From Dreissena polymorpha (lineage: Eukaryota; Mollusca; Bivalvia; Myida; Dreissenidae): a stretch of 64,000 nucleotides of DNA. Position numbers and translations under genes: made by a program. Below are positions 33,423 through 45,874 of the stretch, in pieces (within the stretch, counting starts at the first letter, position 1; every line of letters begins with the position of its first letter). Below the pieces are notes generated by a model. That model did not search any database. It was not told where the DNA came from and was given only the letters and a program-made list of their open reading frames with translations. The stretch covers positions 74,456,879-74,520,878 of the forward strand of contig NC_068359.1 of assembly GCF_020536995.1 (NCBI RefSeq). Reading direction: 5' to 3'.

Positions 33423-34450
33423 GAACTAAATGCAATATATAATTATTTATTACTGTTGAACATTATCCATGTAACATAAGTCAATATGTTAAAACACTAC
33501 TGGATTATATTTTCAAACAAGGCTTTTTTGTCAGAGCAAACCGTTTGTTAGGGTAAGGATTAAATACAAATTTACATTTGTTAATATGCTTATTCAAACA
33601 GTGTGTGTGTGTAGGATACTTGTAAATAATACATGCGCATAGTCAAAATACATACTGTACTGTTGTTTACTTGATTGCGGCTTTTTTCGTGAATTTATGC
33701 TAACAATGTTCAATTTATCTACAACAATTTAATACCAATGTAGTCAATAAACGTTTTGAGTTTAGTTCATCGTGCCTCTTAAATGCATCTATATTGTGTT
33801 CTGGTTTGTATAAAAGCATACCGTAGTTTCCTATTTATTTTATTTGGGCTTTTACTTTCTTGTACTACTAACTAATTAATACAGTACGATGCTTTGAGGT
33901 AAATCAGAATATCCAATCTTATGTTAAATGAATGACTCTGGCCCAAGTTTAATTCTTTTCTATATTATAAAAAGCATTTTTTTCGTGACTCACTGTTCGG
34001 CAATCGTTCCTTTTCCATCCATTAAGAACGGTATTATATTAAACGGTGTCTCTCCGACTGGTGCAGCTTTAGTTTCACTTAATGTGAACTCGTCTTAAAC
34101 AACAAGTTAGCAAACGATTCCTCATTAAAGAAACCTCATTAATTATATTGCAACGACCATCTGTTAACGTAAATGCTATCGTAAACCAATACTATTTCCC
34201 CATTTTTACTTATAGGAAGAACTTTTATAGGATCGTTACACTATGTTTTCAATTTTGTTTTATTATCCTTTCTGTAATGCAAACTTTAATTTCCGGGTAA
34301 TCAAGGATATTTCGTTAACTAATTCGGAGTTTTTATATAATTAGATTTCCGTTGTACTTTAATTCGATCTCATCAAACCCGAAACAACATTTTCAAACAA
34401 CATGGTGTTTCGAATAAGAAGTAGAAATCCTGGTGTGTTATAACCAAAAA
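33423..34450. repeat. Old segmental duplication, copy B (right part)
   Basis: About 34030-34180 aligns to about 8085-8260 and 34362-34450 aligns to 13945-14035, same orientation. In copy A these two anchors are separated by the CA-rich tract and the LINE; here they are nearly contiguous, so copy B keeps the ancestral arrangement at that point. Confidence 0.55.
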
Positions 34451-37149
34451 ATATATATTCATTTCAGTCTGTGTGTTTTTTTAAGATGCATACTTTCATC
34501 GAGTTAAGATATGTGAATTACTCGTTAGTTTAGAATGCGATGCTAAAACGGCAAACTAGACTCAAAATGTAACAAAAATACAAAATGTCAAATTATGCCG
34601 TCGGCAGGAAGCACATTTTCTAGAAACCAGGTTATTTTGATACATTACTATTCGTTAATCCGTTTCAATAGTTTGAATAAGTACAATTACGTTTATCGAA
34701 TATTCACATATTGCACTAATTGATCTTAGACCTAAACAATCTAAAAAGGGTATCTGTTTTTACCAAACATTCAGTTATCGTTTAATATTGCAAAGCTACA
34801 TGTCAAGAAACAAAATCGTTTTGTTAAATACAACATAATAACGTGCACTATTTATTAATTTAACACCTTTGAATACAGATGTGAATATGTTAACTTATAT
34901 ATATATATTTTAAAGAGCAGCAAATATTAACAAACATAAAACTGAACACAATTCTAGAATACTGGTCAGTCTTAATAAATCAGAAAGGAATCCAACTGAC
35001 ACTTCAAAACTAAGTCCACGCTGTAAAGACAAATTACACCATATGTGTTTTATTACAATATTGTTTTTATGTTTAAAAGTCTGCATAAACCAACTCTCTC
35101 ATCTGAATTAATGTTTATCCTAGAGCATGTGCATGATGGCGTTCATACCATGCGTGCTTAAAGAATAATCAAACTGATGATCAATAAGGATGGATAAGTG
35201 CACCTCAATTCGCACCTTTGATGCAGAAATGTGTACATGTATACATTAATAATTTCGGTACTACTCCTAAAACGTCAACCATTCGTATTAATTTTGCATT
35301 ATATGTATTGTGTTTAAAGTTCATTTATACATTATGAAACTGACTTTTATCTTTCGATTCCGGTCAGGTCTAAAACAAACTGTAATGATATTTCCTTATT
35401 AAAGAAACAAGTAATACAAATGACCCGATATTCTGAATGAATTATATTGACACAAGCATGGTTACAAACGTAGTGTTCACAAATGAATGTAAGCACCATC
35501 CGATATAGTCTGTACATAAAACAAACAATACACAATGACAAACATGACTGAAGCCCTTAGATAGATAAGTCTTATTTCGTGTGTGGATCAGTAGTATGCC
35601 CTTTAAAGACGACATCTGAAATAATGCTTTCTTAACATAATGCTGGACTGTTTAATCATACAAAATACGTAATATTTTTGTTGAACGAACTTGTGTCATC
35701 ACACAGCATGTTTACAATCAATCCATACGTTTCAGATAACATGCAAGAGCACATATATACACTTGATGACTTATCAAACGCAAAACTTTTAAATTTTTAT
35801 TATGTCGGTAATAACTTACCGCTATGATTAAACAATTAACAGAATTGTGCACTTTGAAATGCTGAAACGCAATTGTTTTCTTAAAACATAAATTTCATCA
35901 TTTGAAGTGGGTTTTTACATAAAATCGTAGCTGCGATCATTTGACTACATTCGGTGCAAAACAACAATTAATTCATTCGTGACGGTCAGACGCTTAAGCA
36001 CGTGGGCCAGGAAGCCTGCGCTTCGCCAAAAAGTGCGCATATTAATATTCATATAAGCCATACAATAACAAAAAAATCCTGACGTAAGAATATACCTTAA
36101 ATGATATTAAAAATAAATTTAGAATAATTACGCGTTTCACCATATCCACGTGCAAACAAATGTAACCATGCGTACCCAACATGCTAAAGCATCTGCTCGT
36201 CACAAATGAACGATTTAATCACGAGCTTGCCCAGAAGTGAGTCAAATTATCACATGTTAAATTTGTTTTTACAATATCATTAACTCATTACTGAGATATT
36301 CGAATTTGAAAAGTATTGCGTTACAAAAGTCTCCAAGAGTTTACCTTTAACAATGATTTGCGATGACATTATTTATTTTAATTTGTTTACAATTACTATT
36401 TATACATTTTTTGCTAGTCAAAATGATATTATAATAAAAGCATTTAAGTTGAACACATTTATGTAACATTATTATTTTATAAAGTTAATATTTTAGTCAA
36501 ATTATCATGTAATGTATAGCATTATGTAAATTATTTTATACTTAGAATTGTCACACAAGTGATAAGAGTGCCTTGATTTCCCGGAATCCCTGGCCCGAGT
36601 GTATGTTGTATCAATAGTGTTAAAGACATCACATCCTGACTTTGTTTATGAGCCCAGCTAAAAATGTAAACAGTTAGACCAAATTTCATTACAAGTGCGT
36701 ATTTCTAGTTTGTTTTTCGAGTGGAAACACACTTTGCAAAGGGCTTCACTAAATTACAAGGGTTTCCTACAAAGATTCAAACTAGGTTGTCATTATAAAT
36801 ATCTTGACCAGTTTTATCAAGATTTAGTTGATTGCTGGCAGATAAAGGGCTTATTTTGAAAATTGTGTTACCTTTTAAATGTTCTGTGCCTTTTATGTAC
36901 TTTGAAATAAAACGAGTGATTCAATATATTTGAGCATATTTAACTGCCGCGTGACACGTACTTTTGCTTGAACGGGATGGTCTATACCGATGTGTTAAAA
37001 TAATACTTGTTGTTACGTATCTTGCTTAACCTACTTAATACTTAATACACGTGCGCACATGTAAACAATTGTTTCATAACGATCATATATCATGTCGATT
37101 TCATTTAGTTCTTATGATTATAAGATCTCACAGAGATACCAAATATACA
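34451..37149. other. Intergenic, no gene seen
   Basis: AT-rich sequence with short open frames only. Weak similarity to 14200-14620 may continue the duplication, but I could not anchor it. Confidence 0.45.
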
Positions 37150-37530
37150 ATACAATAGAGGATATTTGTTGGATCCGGTGGATTATCGATTTTAATTCAC
37201 GAGTGATCACAGAAAATAATGTTTTGCCACGAGTGAAAACATATATATTTTCTATGATCACGAGTGAGATAAAATCGATAATCCACCGAACCCAAGAAAT
37301 TTCTTTTTATTTAATGCCTTTTTTCACAGTTTATATACATTGTTCAAGAGTTTAACTAAAGCATTTTGCTGGGATAATGACGTCATTTCGTCAAAAAAAT
37401 GACGTCATTTCACAGTAAACAATGAAAATTATCGATAATTCTCACTGATAATTTTCACTGTTTGAAAAAGTGAAATTATCAGTTTTACTTCACTGATATT
37501 TTTCCATGAACCAACTGAAAGCATTAAATA
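37150..37530. repeat. Palindromic elements with two TGACGTCA sites
   Basis: GGTGGATTATCGATTTTA...GAGTGATCACAGAAAAT (about 37178-37222) is inverted at about 37248-37289, forming a 110-bp palindrome. Downstream, two TGACGTCA octamers lie at 37378-37385 and 37400-37407, then a second hairpin CTGATAATTTTCACT / AGTGAAATTATCAG (about 37446-37481). Parts (ATTTCACAGTAAA...CAGTGAA) resemble about 40620-40645 near the Crypton-like gene, so this may be a relic of the same family. Confidence 0.6.
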
Positions 37531-39990
37531 AAGAAGATTAAACTTTCTGATTCTACGAAGTATAGTGGTCCAATTTGTGCAGCATATTATTAAGACAACA
37601 TCCAAAGTATCTTTATACATAACATGTATGAGTCGGTATTGTACACCATGAACATGAACTATTATTCTTCGTCTGCATGAACGGTTATAAAACTTATGCA
37701 TACAAAAATAACATATATATTATCAGGAGATAAATCTCTTGTTTTAAATCCACTGGTCGAATATGACAAATATTTTATAGGATACAGAAGTTTTCTTACA
37801 CAGAACACTTGACATTTAACTTACAACAGAAAAACAATGCAGTGCAGATGTTTCAGACAATATCGACCTGTGCAATAGCGACATGGCGGTGTGCGATTTT
37901 TTTACCATATCTATTGTTCAAGACGCTGGTCTTATTCGTATTATGCTTATATTAGCCTCATGTAAGTATATGTATTGTGCTCGAACAATATGAGTTAGAA
38001 CAATTCACACAACCAGCTTTCGCAACACACATACAATTAGTGTCTTGAATGTAGCTTGCATCATTATATATCTGTTTCCGATGAACAAAATTAAGGTAGT
38101 ACAATACATCGAATGACGTGCTATAATAATTTAACGTCCACAAGAATCGAGCATCTTTTAAAATTATATTGACATCGGAATACACGGACAATCGCTGTTT
38201 ATAAATCGTTTTCATCTTTAAAATATAACATGTTATCGAAATAATAAACGGGAGCCACACACAAGATTTGTATTATATTTCTTTCTTTATGAATAATAAA
38301 AAAAAGATGTAAAGACATTATTACAGCTGATTGATCGGATTGGTACCTTACTATAAATTTTACATCACGGATTGCTGGTTTAACAAGCGATGAATAAAAG
38401 ATAAGACATTTGTAGAATTTGGTTTGTTTTTCTCCATGTCTATCTTTTTTTATAACTAGCTAGTTACCCCGAAAATGGTCATTAAGATAACGTTCTTAAA
38501 AAATATTTAAACATATTTAATTTTTTTACTAATTCACAATATTAAGCTTATCGTATCTTACGTTCGAAACAAGTATACATTTAAGCAAACATAGTTAAGC
38601 AAACAACAATTTCCAATCGCATACATGTTCGGAAACAAGTTGTTCACAACTAGAGACAAGTAATTTTAACAATATAAATTAAAACTTAATTTAAAGCAAC
38701 GTGCCTTTTATGGTAAAAGATATTTTTAATCGCATCAATAAGAAATGACGCTTGTCAAACCAACCTGGTAAACAATCCGTACAAGATTATTTAGGGTTAA
38801 TAGGCAATCAACGTTGCTTTACAGATTTTCTGAACGTAATCAATTCGTTGCAGACAGCCTTCATTTAAGTCAAATATTGTATTAAGGGAATTCAATCACT
38901 ACCGGAGGTTGATACAATTTCACAACCAATATGTCTTTCACTCCGCCCTAGTGCTAATTGTACAATGCCTGCATTAATGAGTTCATAAAAAGTTCACATT
39001 TATCAATTATCATGACAATCATGTATACTTTCAGTTTATCCATGTGTCATAATATATATTTCTTTTTATAACATGTTTGCTTGGATATGAGTGGATAATT
39101 AAGATAACATAACATCCGTTGGCTTGAATATCATGCAAAATACAGAATATAGGTCAATTATTAGCTTAAACTATCAGCAAAATAGGAAATAAAAATATAT
39201 AGATTCACAAGTTTAGCAAATATATAACAACACATGTGTCTACTGATGTCGACCGGATTAGTCGTGTTTGCTTTTGTCCAGTAACAAACAATTTAAAATT
39301 TGTACAATTTAAATTTAGTTATATAGTACTGTTTCAATAGCCCCAGGGCTAATAACATTGTGTTTCTTGTGCGCATATTTCTGCAATAAATACCATATTT
39401 TTCAATAGCACATATTTAACCTGTATGAACAAAGCATATTAATATAAATGTGTCAAATGTATAGATTAATTTAATATTTTCGCAATTTTGATAAATGTTT
39501 GTACCTGGTGTTCTGTTTTCGTATTATGTATTACACATCAAGTGTTACCTGTTTGTAATTAAAGGTATGCACTTATTGGTAAAATAGAATACAAATCTAT
39601 AGTTTCTGTGAAAAATAATTGTTTCCCCACTCGAATATTCACAATACGGGATTTATTTCAATACAACTTATGTATATATAAGTTGGTAACACATGTACAT
39701 ATTTAAACTCTCGAGATTGATTAAGGGAGTTATTTATTTATTGTTTGTTTAAATAATACTGACATTTGCAAATATGTGCATTTCTAAAAAAAAAGGGTTT
39801 ATCATGTGTGTATTAAGACATTCAAACATATTACACATCATAATCATGATCATACTTCCTTGCACAAATATAATACATTTCGTTCAAGCGGTCAATTAAA
39901 TACATTCTGACTCTATTAAACCGTGATTTAGTGTCACATATTGACGAGCAGTACTGAATGATTAATTATTCTATATCCAATAAATTCATC
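37531..39990. other. Intergenic, no gene seen
   Basis: AT-rich. A 100-codon minus-strand open frame (37958-38260) shows no recognised domain. Confidence 0.5.
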
Positions 39991-40234
39991 CAATGGGCAT
40001 TCTTCATATGTACCACGTGACTGTCCAATATATTCCGGTATTGGATCCAAAAAGTCTGTATTTTTTCCATATTGGACAGTTGAGTACAAGTGCACTTAAC
40101 AATTGTTTTATAACGATAAAAGCCGTTACCGAGAAAAAGTATCCTAATGTACTATTATCGATTCACACAGGCGCTTGTTTTGAAAATAGCATAGATGGAA
40201 TAAAAGCGTCTGTTTACAGGGAAGCGTTCTGTTT

Positions 40235-40450
40235 ATGTTGTCGTTTGGTAAGATGTTGACGGATAAAGAAACTTCGGATTTTGTTGAAGGCCAAAAGGCA
40301 AAACATAATGTAAGTAAAACAAAATCGGATGTGGGAATTTTCACTCGTTGTTTAAGAGAAACACTGCCAACAGAAACTCGGAATCTGGAGAACATTCCTG
40401 CAGTTCAGCTTAACTCATTCTTGAAAAGTTTCTACTTGAGAGTGAAGAAG
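40235..40450 (+). pseudogene. Crypton-like protein, N-terminal block
   Basis: An ATG at 40235 opens a frame with DFVEGQKAKHNVSKTKSDVG, then FTRCLRETL...ENIPAVQLNSFLKSFYLRVK. This matches the helical N-terminal core-binding pattern of Crypton and Crypton-derived proteins (K-x-T-x-x-D...F...E-x-I-P...L-x-x-F). Similarity stops near the RVKK motif, and the frame then runs on into unrelated AT-rich codons, so a donor or decay point lies about 40447. The middle of the protein, where the first catalytic arginine is expected, is not found before 40858. Confidence 0.6.
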
Positions 40451-40857
40451 TTAATAATTATTGTTGATGAGCAAATTTCAATTGATATTAATAATCTATT
40501 GAAAACCCAACAATGTGTTTGTATAAGTCTTTTATTCTGTTTGTTTTACATTAAGAAAGTAAAAATTGGGTACTTTTGCTGGATTTATAAAAATTTTAAC
40601 ATCATTTATTCAAATAATAACATCATTTCACAGTAAAACAGTGAACCTTTATTGGTAACTGTCTGTGTTATTTTTAACTGTTTTGAATAACCAAATTTAA
40701 ATCATCAATACTATCATATAAACTGCAGGAAAGCATAATATTACAATCTCACATTATGATCTGTAAATACATATCCAAGAAATGGAGCAGGGATCAGAAT
40801 CACCTTAATAGTATTCTTAACTCTCCATAAATATGAAATAATTTGTTATCTTTAAGG

Positions 40858-41469
40858 AGACCACTAGAGATGTGCCAGCCGGAAGCACCTTTCTACCTAC
40901 AGGTTCATCCATCGTGGGACAGGGAAGTGAATGGGCAACCAACTCAAGTGTGGTTTAAAAACCAGCCATTGGGAGAACACAGCCTTGGCAATATGATGAA
41001 ACAGGTGGCTCATCAGGCTGAACTATCTGGGCACAAAACCAATCATTCAGGTCGAAAGACAACAGTAAAAAGACTTAAAAAAGCCAACTTTGAAAATACT
41101 GATATAATACAAGTTACCGGACACAAGAATGTGCAAAGTTTAAACTCATATTGTACCGTACCCCAGAAAATCATGAAAAAAATGTCAGCAACATTAACCA
41201 CCTACAATGCAGAGGCGATCGAAGAAAACAAAGAAAATTTGGTCATTCCAGACATTCCGAGTCATGAACAAGAAGAAATGTTAAGCTTTGTCGAAGTGGT
41301 TGAGCAATCACAGAAGGAAAACGTCTCATACAACCCGAAATCTTCTGAAATTCAGCTCTCGTCTTCTCATACACTGAATAAGGCATTAGGAATGGCAACT
41401 TCGATGCTTTCAGGCGCAAATATCAGTGGTGGTAATTTCACAATCAATATCAACTTTGGTACCAAGTAA
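40858..41469 (+). pseudogene. Crypton-like tyrosine recombinase, C-terminal block
   Basis: After a plausible TTTAAG acceptor the frame is open for about 200 residues to TAA. It starts RPLEMCQPEAPFYLQ, continues with WFKNQPLGEHSLGNMMKQVA, and carries the recombinase motifs NHSGRKTTVKRL (H-x-x-R), TGHKNVQSLNSY (second His, then Tyr nucleophile) and a C-terminal tail MLSGANISGGNFTININFG that is common in this family. Tyrosine recombinases of this type cut and join DNA through a 3'-phosphotyrosine. The block is intact as a frame but lacks the first half, so it is probably inactive. A domesticated Crypton-derived host gene is an alternative, weakened by the missing middle. Confidence 0.72.
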
Positions 41470-42281
41470 CAAATGAAATTTATTTGAAGAAGTGAACATG
41501 TTTAAAAAAAAGTCAATTTTAAAGTTAACTTTTATAAATTTGATAACATTTTGTTGACAGTTTCTGGATATGTCTGACATTAAATTATTTTTTATTATGT
41601 TGCAATTGCATTTTGTGTCAAAAATTCACACTTAAAGTGCATACGATGAAGTTTTTAATGTGTTGAATAACTGAAAACTCATTGAATAGTTGCAATTAAA
41701 TTTGTTAAACATGTTCCTTTTTTCAGAAAGTGTTGATAACTTACAGTGGAGTTTCATTTGATGAATGTTTTATTGCATCAATTTAATAACAATTATAAGA
41801 CATGTACAACATTTTTTGTAAATTTATTTAATTTAACACAAATTATTAACCTGTACAAATTATTTACTTTTATGTTGTTGTTCCATTATCCATGAAACAT
41901 TTGTGTTGTTTTAACAATAGAGAATCTATAGTAAAAAATATTGAAACCTTGTTTTTCTGTTTTGTTTTATTATTAAACAAAAAATGTCCAAACTTCGTTG
42001 TAATTGATATTAAGATTGTATGTCTTAAATAAAGTACAACGGAACAAGATGATCAGTAGAATGATTGCTTGGACCCAGTAAACTAAATATATAAATACAA
42101 TAAATGTATGCATTTGATCCTAACTCTAAGTATAATGCAATTGCTAATCCACACAATTCTTACGACTAGAATATAGTCACTGAGCTTCACAGGTTTTCGT
42201 GCTGCAAATAACGAGTAAACATGCATATTGAAGCATTAAAATGAAACAAAAAGCTAAAGAAAAGGATATAGAATAAAAAGC

Positions 42282-42434
42282 TTATTAGACGTTTAAACTG
42301 TATAATACGTGATATATTTGGACTCGCACCAATTTGAAGTCATATTGGACTCGCCTGACGGCTCGTCCAATATCACTTCATACGGTGTTCTCGTCCAAAT
42401 ATATCTCCGTATTGTACAGTGAAACGTCTAATAA
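42282..42434. repeat. 153-bp palindromic MITE
   Basis: TTATTAGACGTTT at the left is perfectly inverted as AAACGTCTAATAA at the right. Inner arms (ATATATTTGGAC, GAAGTGATATTGGAC-type) also pair, giving arms of about 65 bases around CCTGACGGCT. No coding capacity. Confidence 0.85.
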
Positions 42435-45400
42435 CCTATAATTATTGCGAACTTCAGACAGCGCGCTACCCTACTAAAATACACCACACTATGTGTGAGA
42501 TTTGACTTTCTTTTGAGCATCGAATCATTTCGTAGGCCGGTCCAGCGCGGTCTGAACATTTGAATATATATCGATTTGGCAATGTGACAAGTTTACTATA
42601 AGAGTCAAATAACGCATTCAATTAAACAGCTAAACGAATAGTCGTTCAAATTAGTGTTATCGGTAAATGCGATTGATAGTTTAAGCAAACTAGTTCAAGT
42701 TTCGTTTATAAGATAAACATTTTTCTTTTGTTTTAATTAAAAACAATATTAACGTTTCCTTTGTATGTTAGAAATAGTATTTGTATCTTACAATTCACAA
42801 TGTCATTTTTTAAATCACTGGAAAATGTAAAATCTTTCACAACAGTCACATGTAAAAAGTCATGATCTTGCATATCAACTATTAGCTATTACTAAAAAAC
42901 AAATGTTTTCCCTTATTGTAATAACAATACTAATAATCTATAATAAATTAAACGGAAATGTATTTTGAAGTGCGTCCTTGTTGGGATAAACTTGATGTAC
43001 AGTATGTGTTTCAACACACTGTATGTTCAATGGTGTAAATAGCCCATCCTTAGACAGTAACAACAGCTTTCATTATTGTGTATGTGCAAACATGTGTTGT
43101 TTTATTGCCCTGTCTGATATAGATATTATGGTCACCTTCGGTAAATAAAAAGCTATCACACGATACACATAATTTACATCGTGATATTTTCTAGCGATCT
43201 CTATTCGTGTTTTGTTTTAATTTTTTGTTCAGGACACGACTTATCATATACACTCTTAATCAATTTAAGTTTAAAGTAGACAAATGTCTCCAAGCAATTG
43301 ATATAGTATGTTTTGGTAAATGTTAGAACATTGTTATTAGATTTAGCATATATGGCGCTGATTATGTAATTGCGACATTCTGCTTTTAGAAATAATTACT
43401 TTAAGCTAAAGAAAATCAACATTTTTACGTAATTCTACTTTAATGCATTTTACTGTAGGCAATAAAAGGACATTACAAGCCGGAACATGTTAGTTTGAAT
43501 TACTTAAAGTGTAATAAACCGAATCTTAAGATTTGAAATAGTCTAATACAAATATCTTTGTTTAAGATCATTTAAGATCGAAAATTGGGATTCGATCGTA
43601 TTTCCTTTCTTTGAGATTGTATTAAAATATGAAAGTAAGGATGTAGTTAAGGTTAATCTGTTTAGGTAAAGCTTGGTTTAAATATAAATATACATGTCAG
43701 ATTACGTATCTTCTGGAAATGTGAAAAATTATATTTCTTAACTTTAATTGCGTCTTTTAGCAAAAAGCGTACATCGTAGGAAGTTTTTTTTTAAAGTGTT
43801 GTGCAAAGAAATTGTTGTTAAACCTGCCTGAATATGAATCAACTTTAGCCCATGATAAACTACGTAATGTTACAGTCAGGTGTTATTAGTATGATTCCCA
43901 TTTGAAGCATAACTTATTGACGGTTATTGCACATACACAAATTTGTGTTTTACACTTAATTCACAACACAAAACAATAAAAATTACACCAACCTGTCGAA
44001 ACAACTTAGGGTGAACTCACGAGTAAAGTATTGATTACTTGATTTCAATTATCAACTAGTGTTTCGTATCATTCACATGTACACCGTTAACATAAATTAC
44101 CTTAAGACGTTTATTGCGTTTTTTAGAATCGGCCTTGTGAAATTGAAATACATCACATACTATAAATTTAATATATATATCGTCGTTAATGACACCATAG
44201 TGCACACAATTGTTTCGTATCAACATATATCGAGACGTAGTGTAATGTCTCGCCCAAAAGCAACGAAAACACGTGTATGATCTTGCCATTCGAAATGATC
44301 CTTAAACTAAATATGTAACTTAATCCAAACTGTATTATCTCCTATTCTTAGTTTAATATTTTATGTTTATCGATATGTGTGCATGTGTTTTCCTCGCAAC
44401 GTATAGACAACCATAATACCATTCCGATAACGTCAGCACCCGCGATGCTGTCACTCAAATTAACGCCTACTTAGGTCGCTAAAATCAGATGAAAACGCAT
44501 CACTGAATGTATTACTTTATACCACTCAACTATGCAGATGTGAACATAAATATCATCTGCCTGGTCTGAATAGAATATAATGCTAACAACACGTATTTTA
44601 TATCCTCGCTACGAAGTGAGGTGTGTATACTTGATTCAGCATGGGTGTCTGACCGTATGTATTCTGTGTCTCCGAGGACAAAGCAAGATCAAAAGGTGTC
44701 CATCTTCACTATCAAACATACAACATTTGAACGTGTTGACACATCTCTGTATTATATGAAGGTTTGCATATGCGATTTATTTCAGTCTACATTCAACATT
44801 TCAAAATTATTAATACACATCATAAGCGAAATAACTTTTGTTGATCCACAAGGTCCACATACGCATTATTTGGTACGTAACAGTCTTAAAATAGTAATAT
44901 TTGCATCGGGTAAAACGTGTCCACACTGAGGGATTAAGAACGCTAATATACACTCATATAGCACAATAACAGATTTATACTGTTAAATCGCAAGGCTAAA
45001 AGTCTTCTTATCTGGGGTGTAACACTCTTTTGCTGCCATCTAAACGATTTATTCAATTCATGTTCCTCGGAATTAACTATATTTATTTATTGATTTATAC
45101 GAATAAATATAAATATTAGAACCGCCCAACTATACTCTTACTCGTAAGTTACATCGAAGTTATATTAAGCATCACACTTGTATCTAAAACAGCCTATTAG
45201 TGTCGTATAATTGTATTTATTGTCAAGCCATGCACAGAACAAGCTGATGATAACGGATATTTCTCATCTTATAATGTGTCTAAAGTTGCATTATGTCTCC
45301 ATTATAGCTGTGTATGTCTATTGAAGTGAATCAATGGCATCTCAAATATGTGTTCCCGCAGTATTTAATTCACGGAAGTAACATACACTTCGTGACACGC

Positions 45401-45874
45401 TATCATTATTTAACGTCCAACACTGACAGTATATGCTGCGCCTACTTCACCTCATGTGATGTATAGCCTAAACCGGGTCTCTTACACCATGAATCAAGTC
45501 CCAACAATTTCCATTGAACGTAAATAAGAAATCATCATCATATAATGATATTAAAAGCACTACAATGTTGTCACTTAATGTATGAAGGATGTCAAGTAAA
45601 TTGTACAATAGCTACTTTTCTTGAGCGACCCTTTTTCCATTTATGTTAGTGTTGGTTGCGTGCTTTCTTTTTTTTGTATGCCTTTGCTTTTAGGAGATTG
45701 TTCATCAGTTCGTCACTTACATCTTGTAATGAAAATGTCTGGTGGTTTGGATATCGCATGTCGCTTCTGATGGTTTACGAAAAAGTTCATGTTATATCCA
45801 TACGAAAAACACATTAACGATAATTTTGTTTAAGAACTATTTAAGGTAAATAGAAGAACACATTTTTCTTACAG
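42435..45874. other. Intergenic; no supported gene
   Basis: AT-rich. One open frame of 102 codons (44621-44929, plus) has non-repetitive composition, but no domain or splice context supports it. Confidence 0.45.

Larger units (their letters stand above)
40010..42434 (+). mobile_element. Crypton-like tyrosine-recombinase transposon remnant
   Basis: Two separated blocks encode the N-terminal and C-terminal parts of a Crypton-type protein (about 40235-40450 and 40858-41469). The possible left boundary contains ACTGTCCAATATATTCCGG (about 40020) and the right one a palindromic MITE with TTGGACTCG and CGTCCAATATCAC (42282-42434). The shared TTGGAC/GTCCAA words hint at a common terminus, but no target duplication was established, so limits are approximate. 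Confidence 0.5.

Noticed and set aside
44621-44929. 102-codon plus-strand frame
   Set aside because: Composition is not obviously repetitive, but there is no domain, no splice context and no neighbouring exon in phase, so it is not called a gene.
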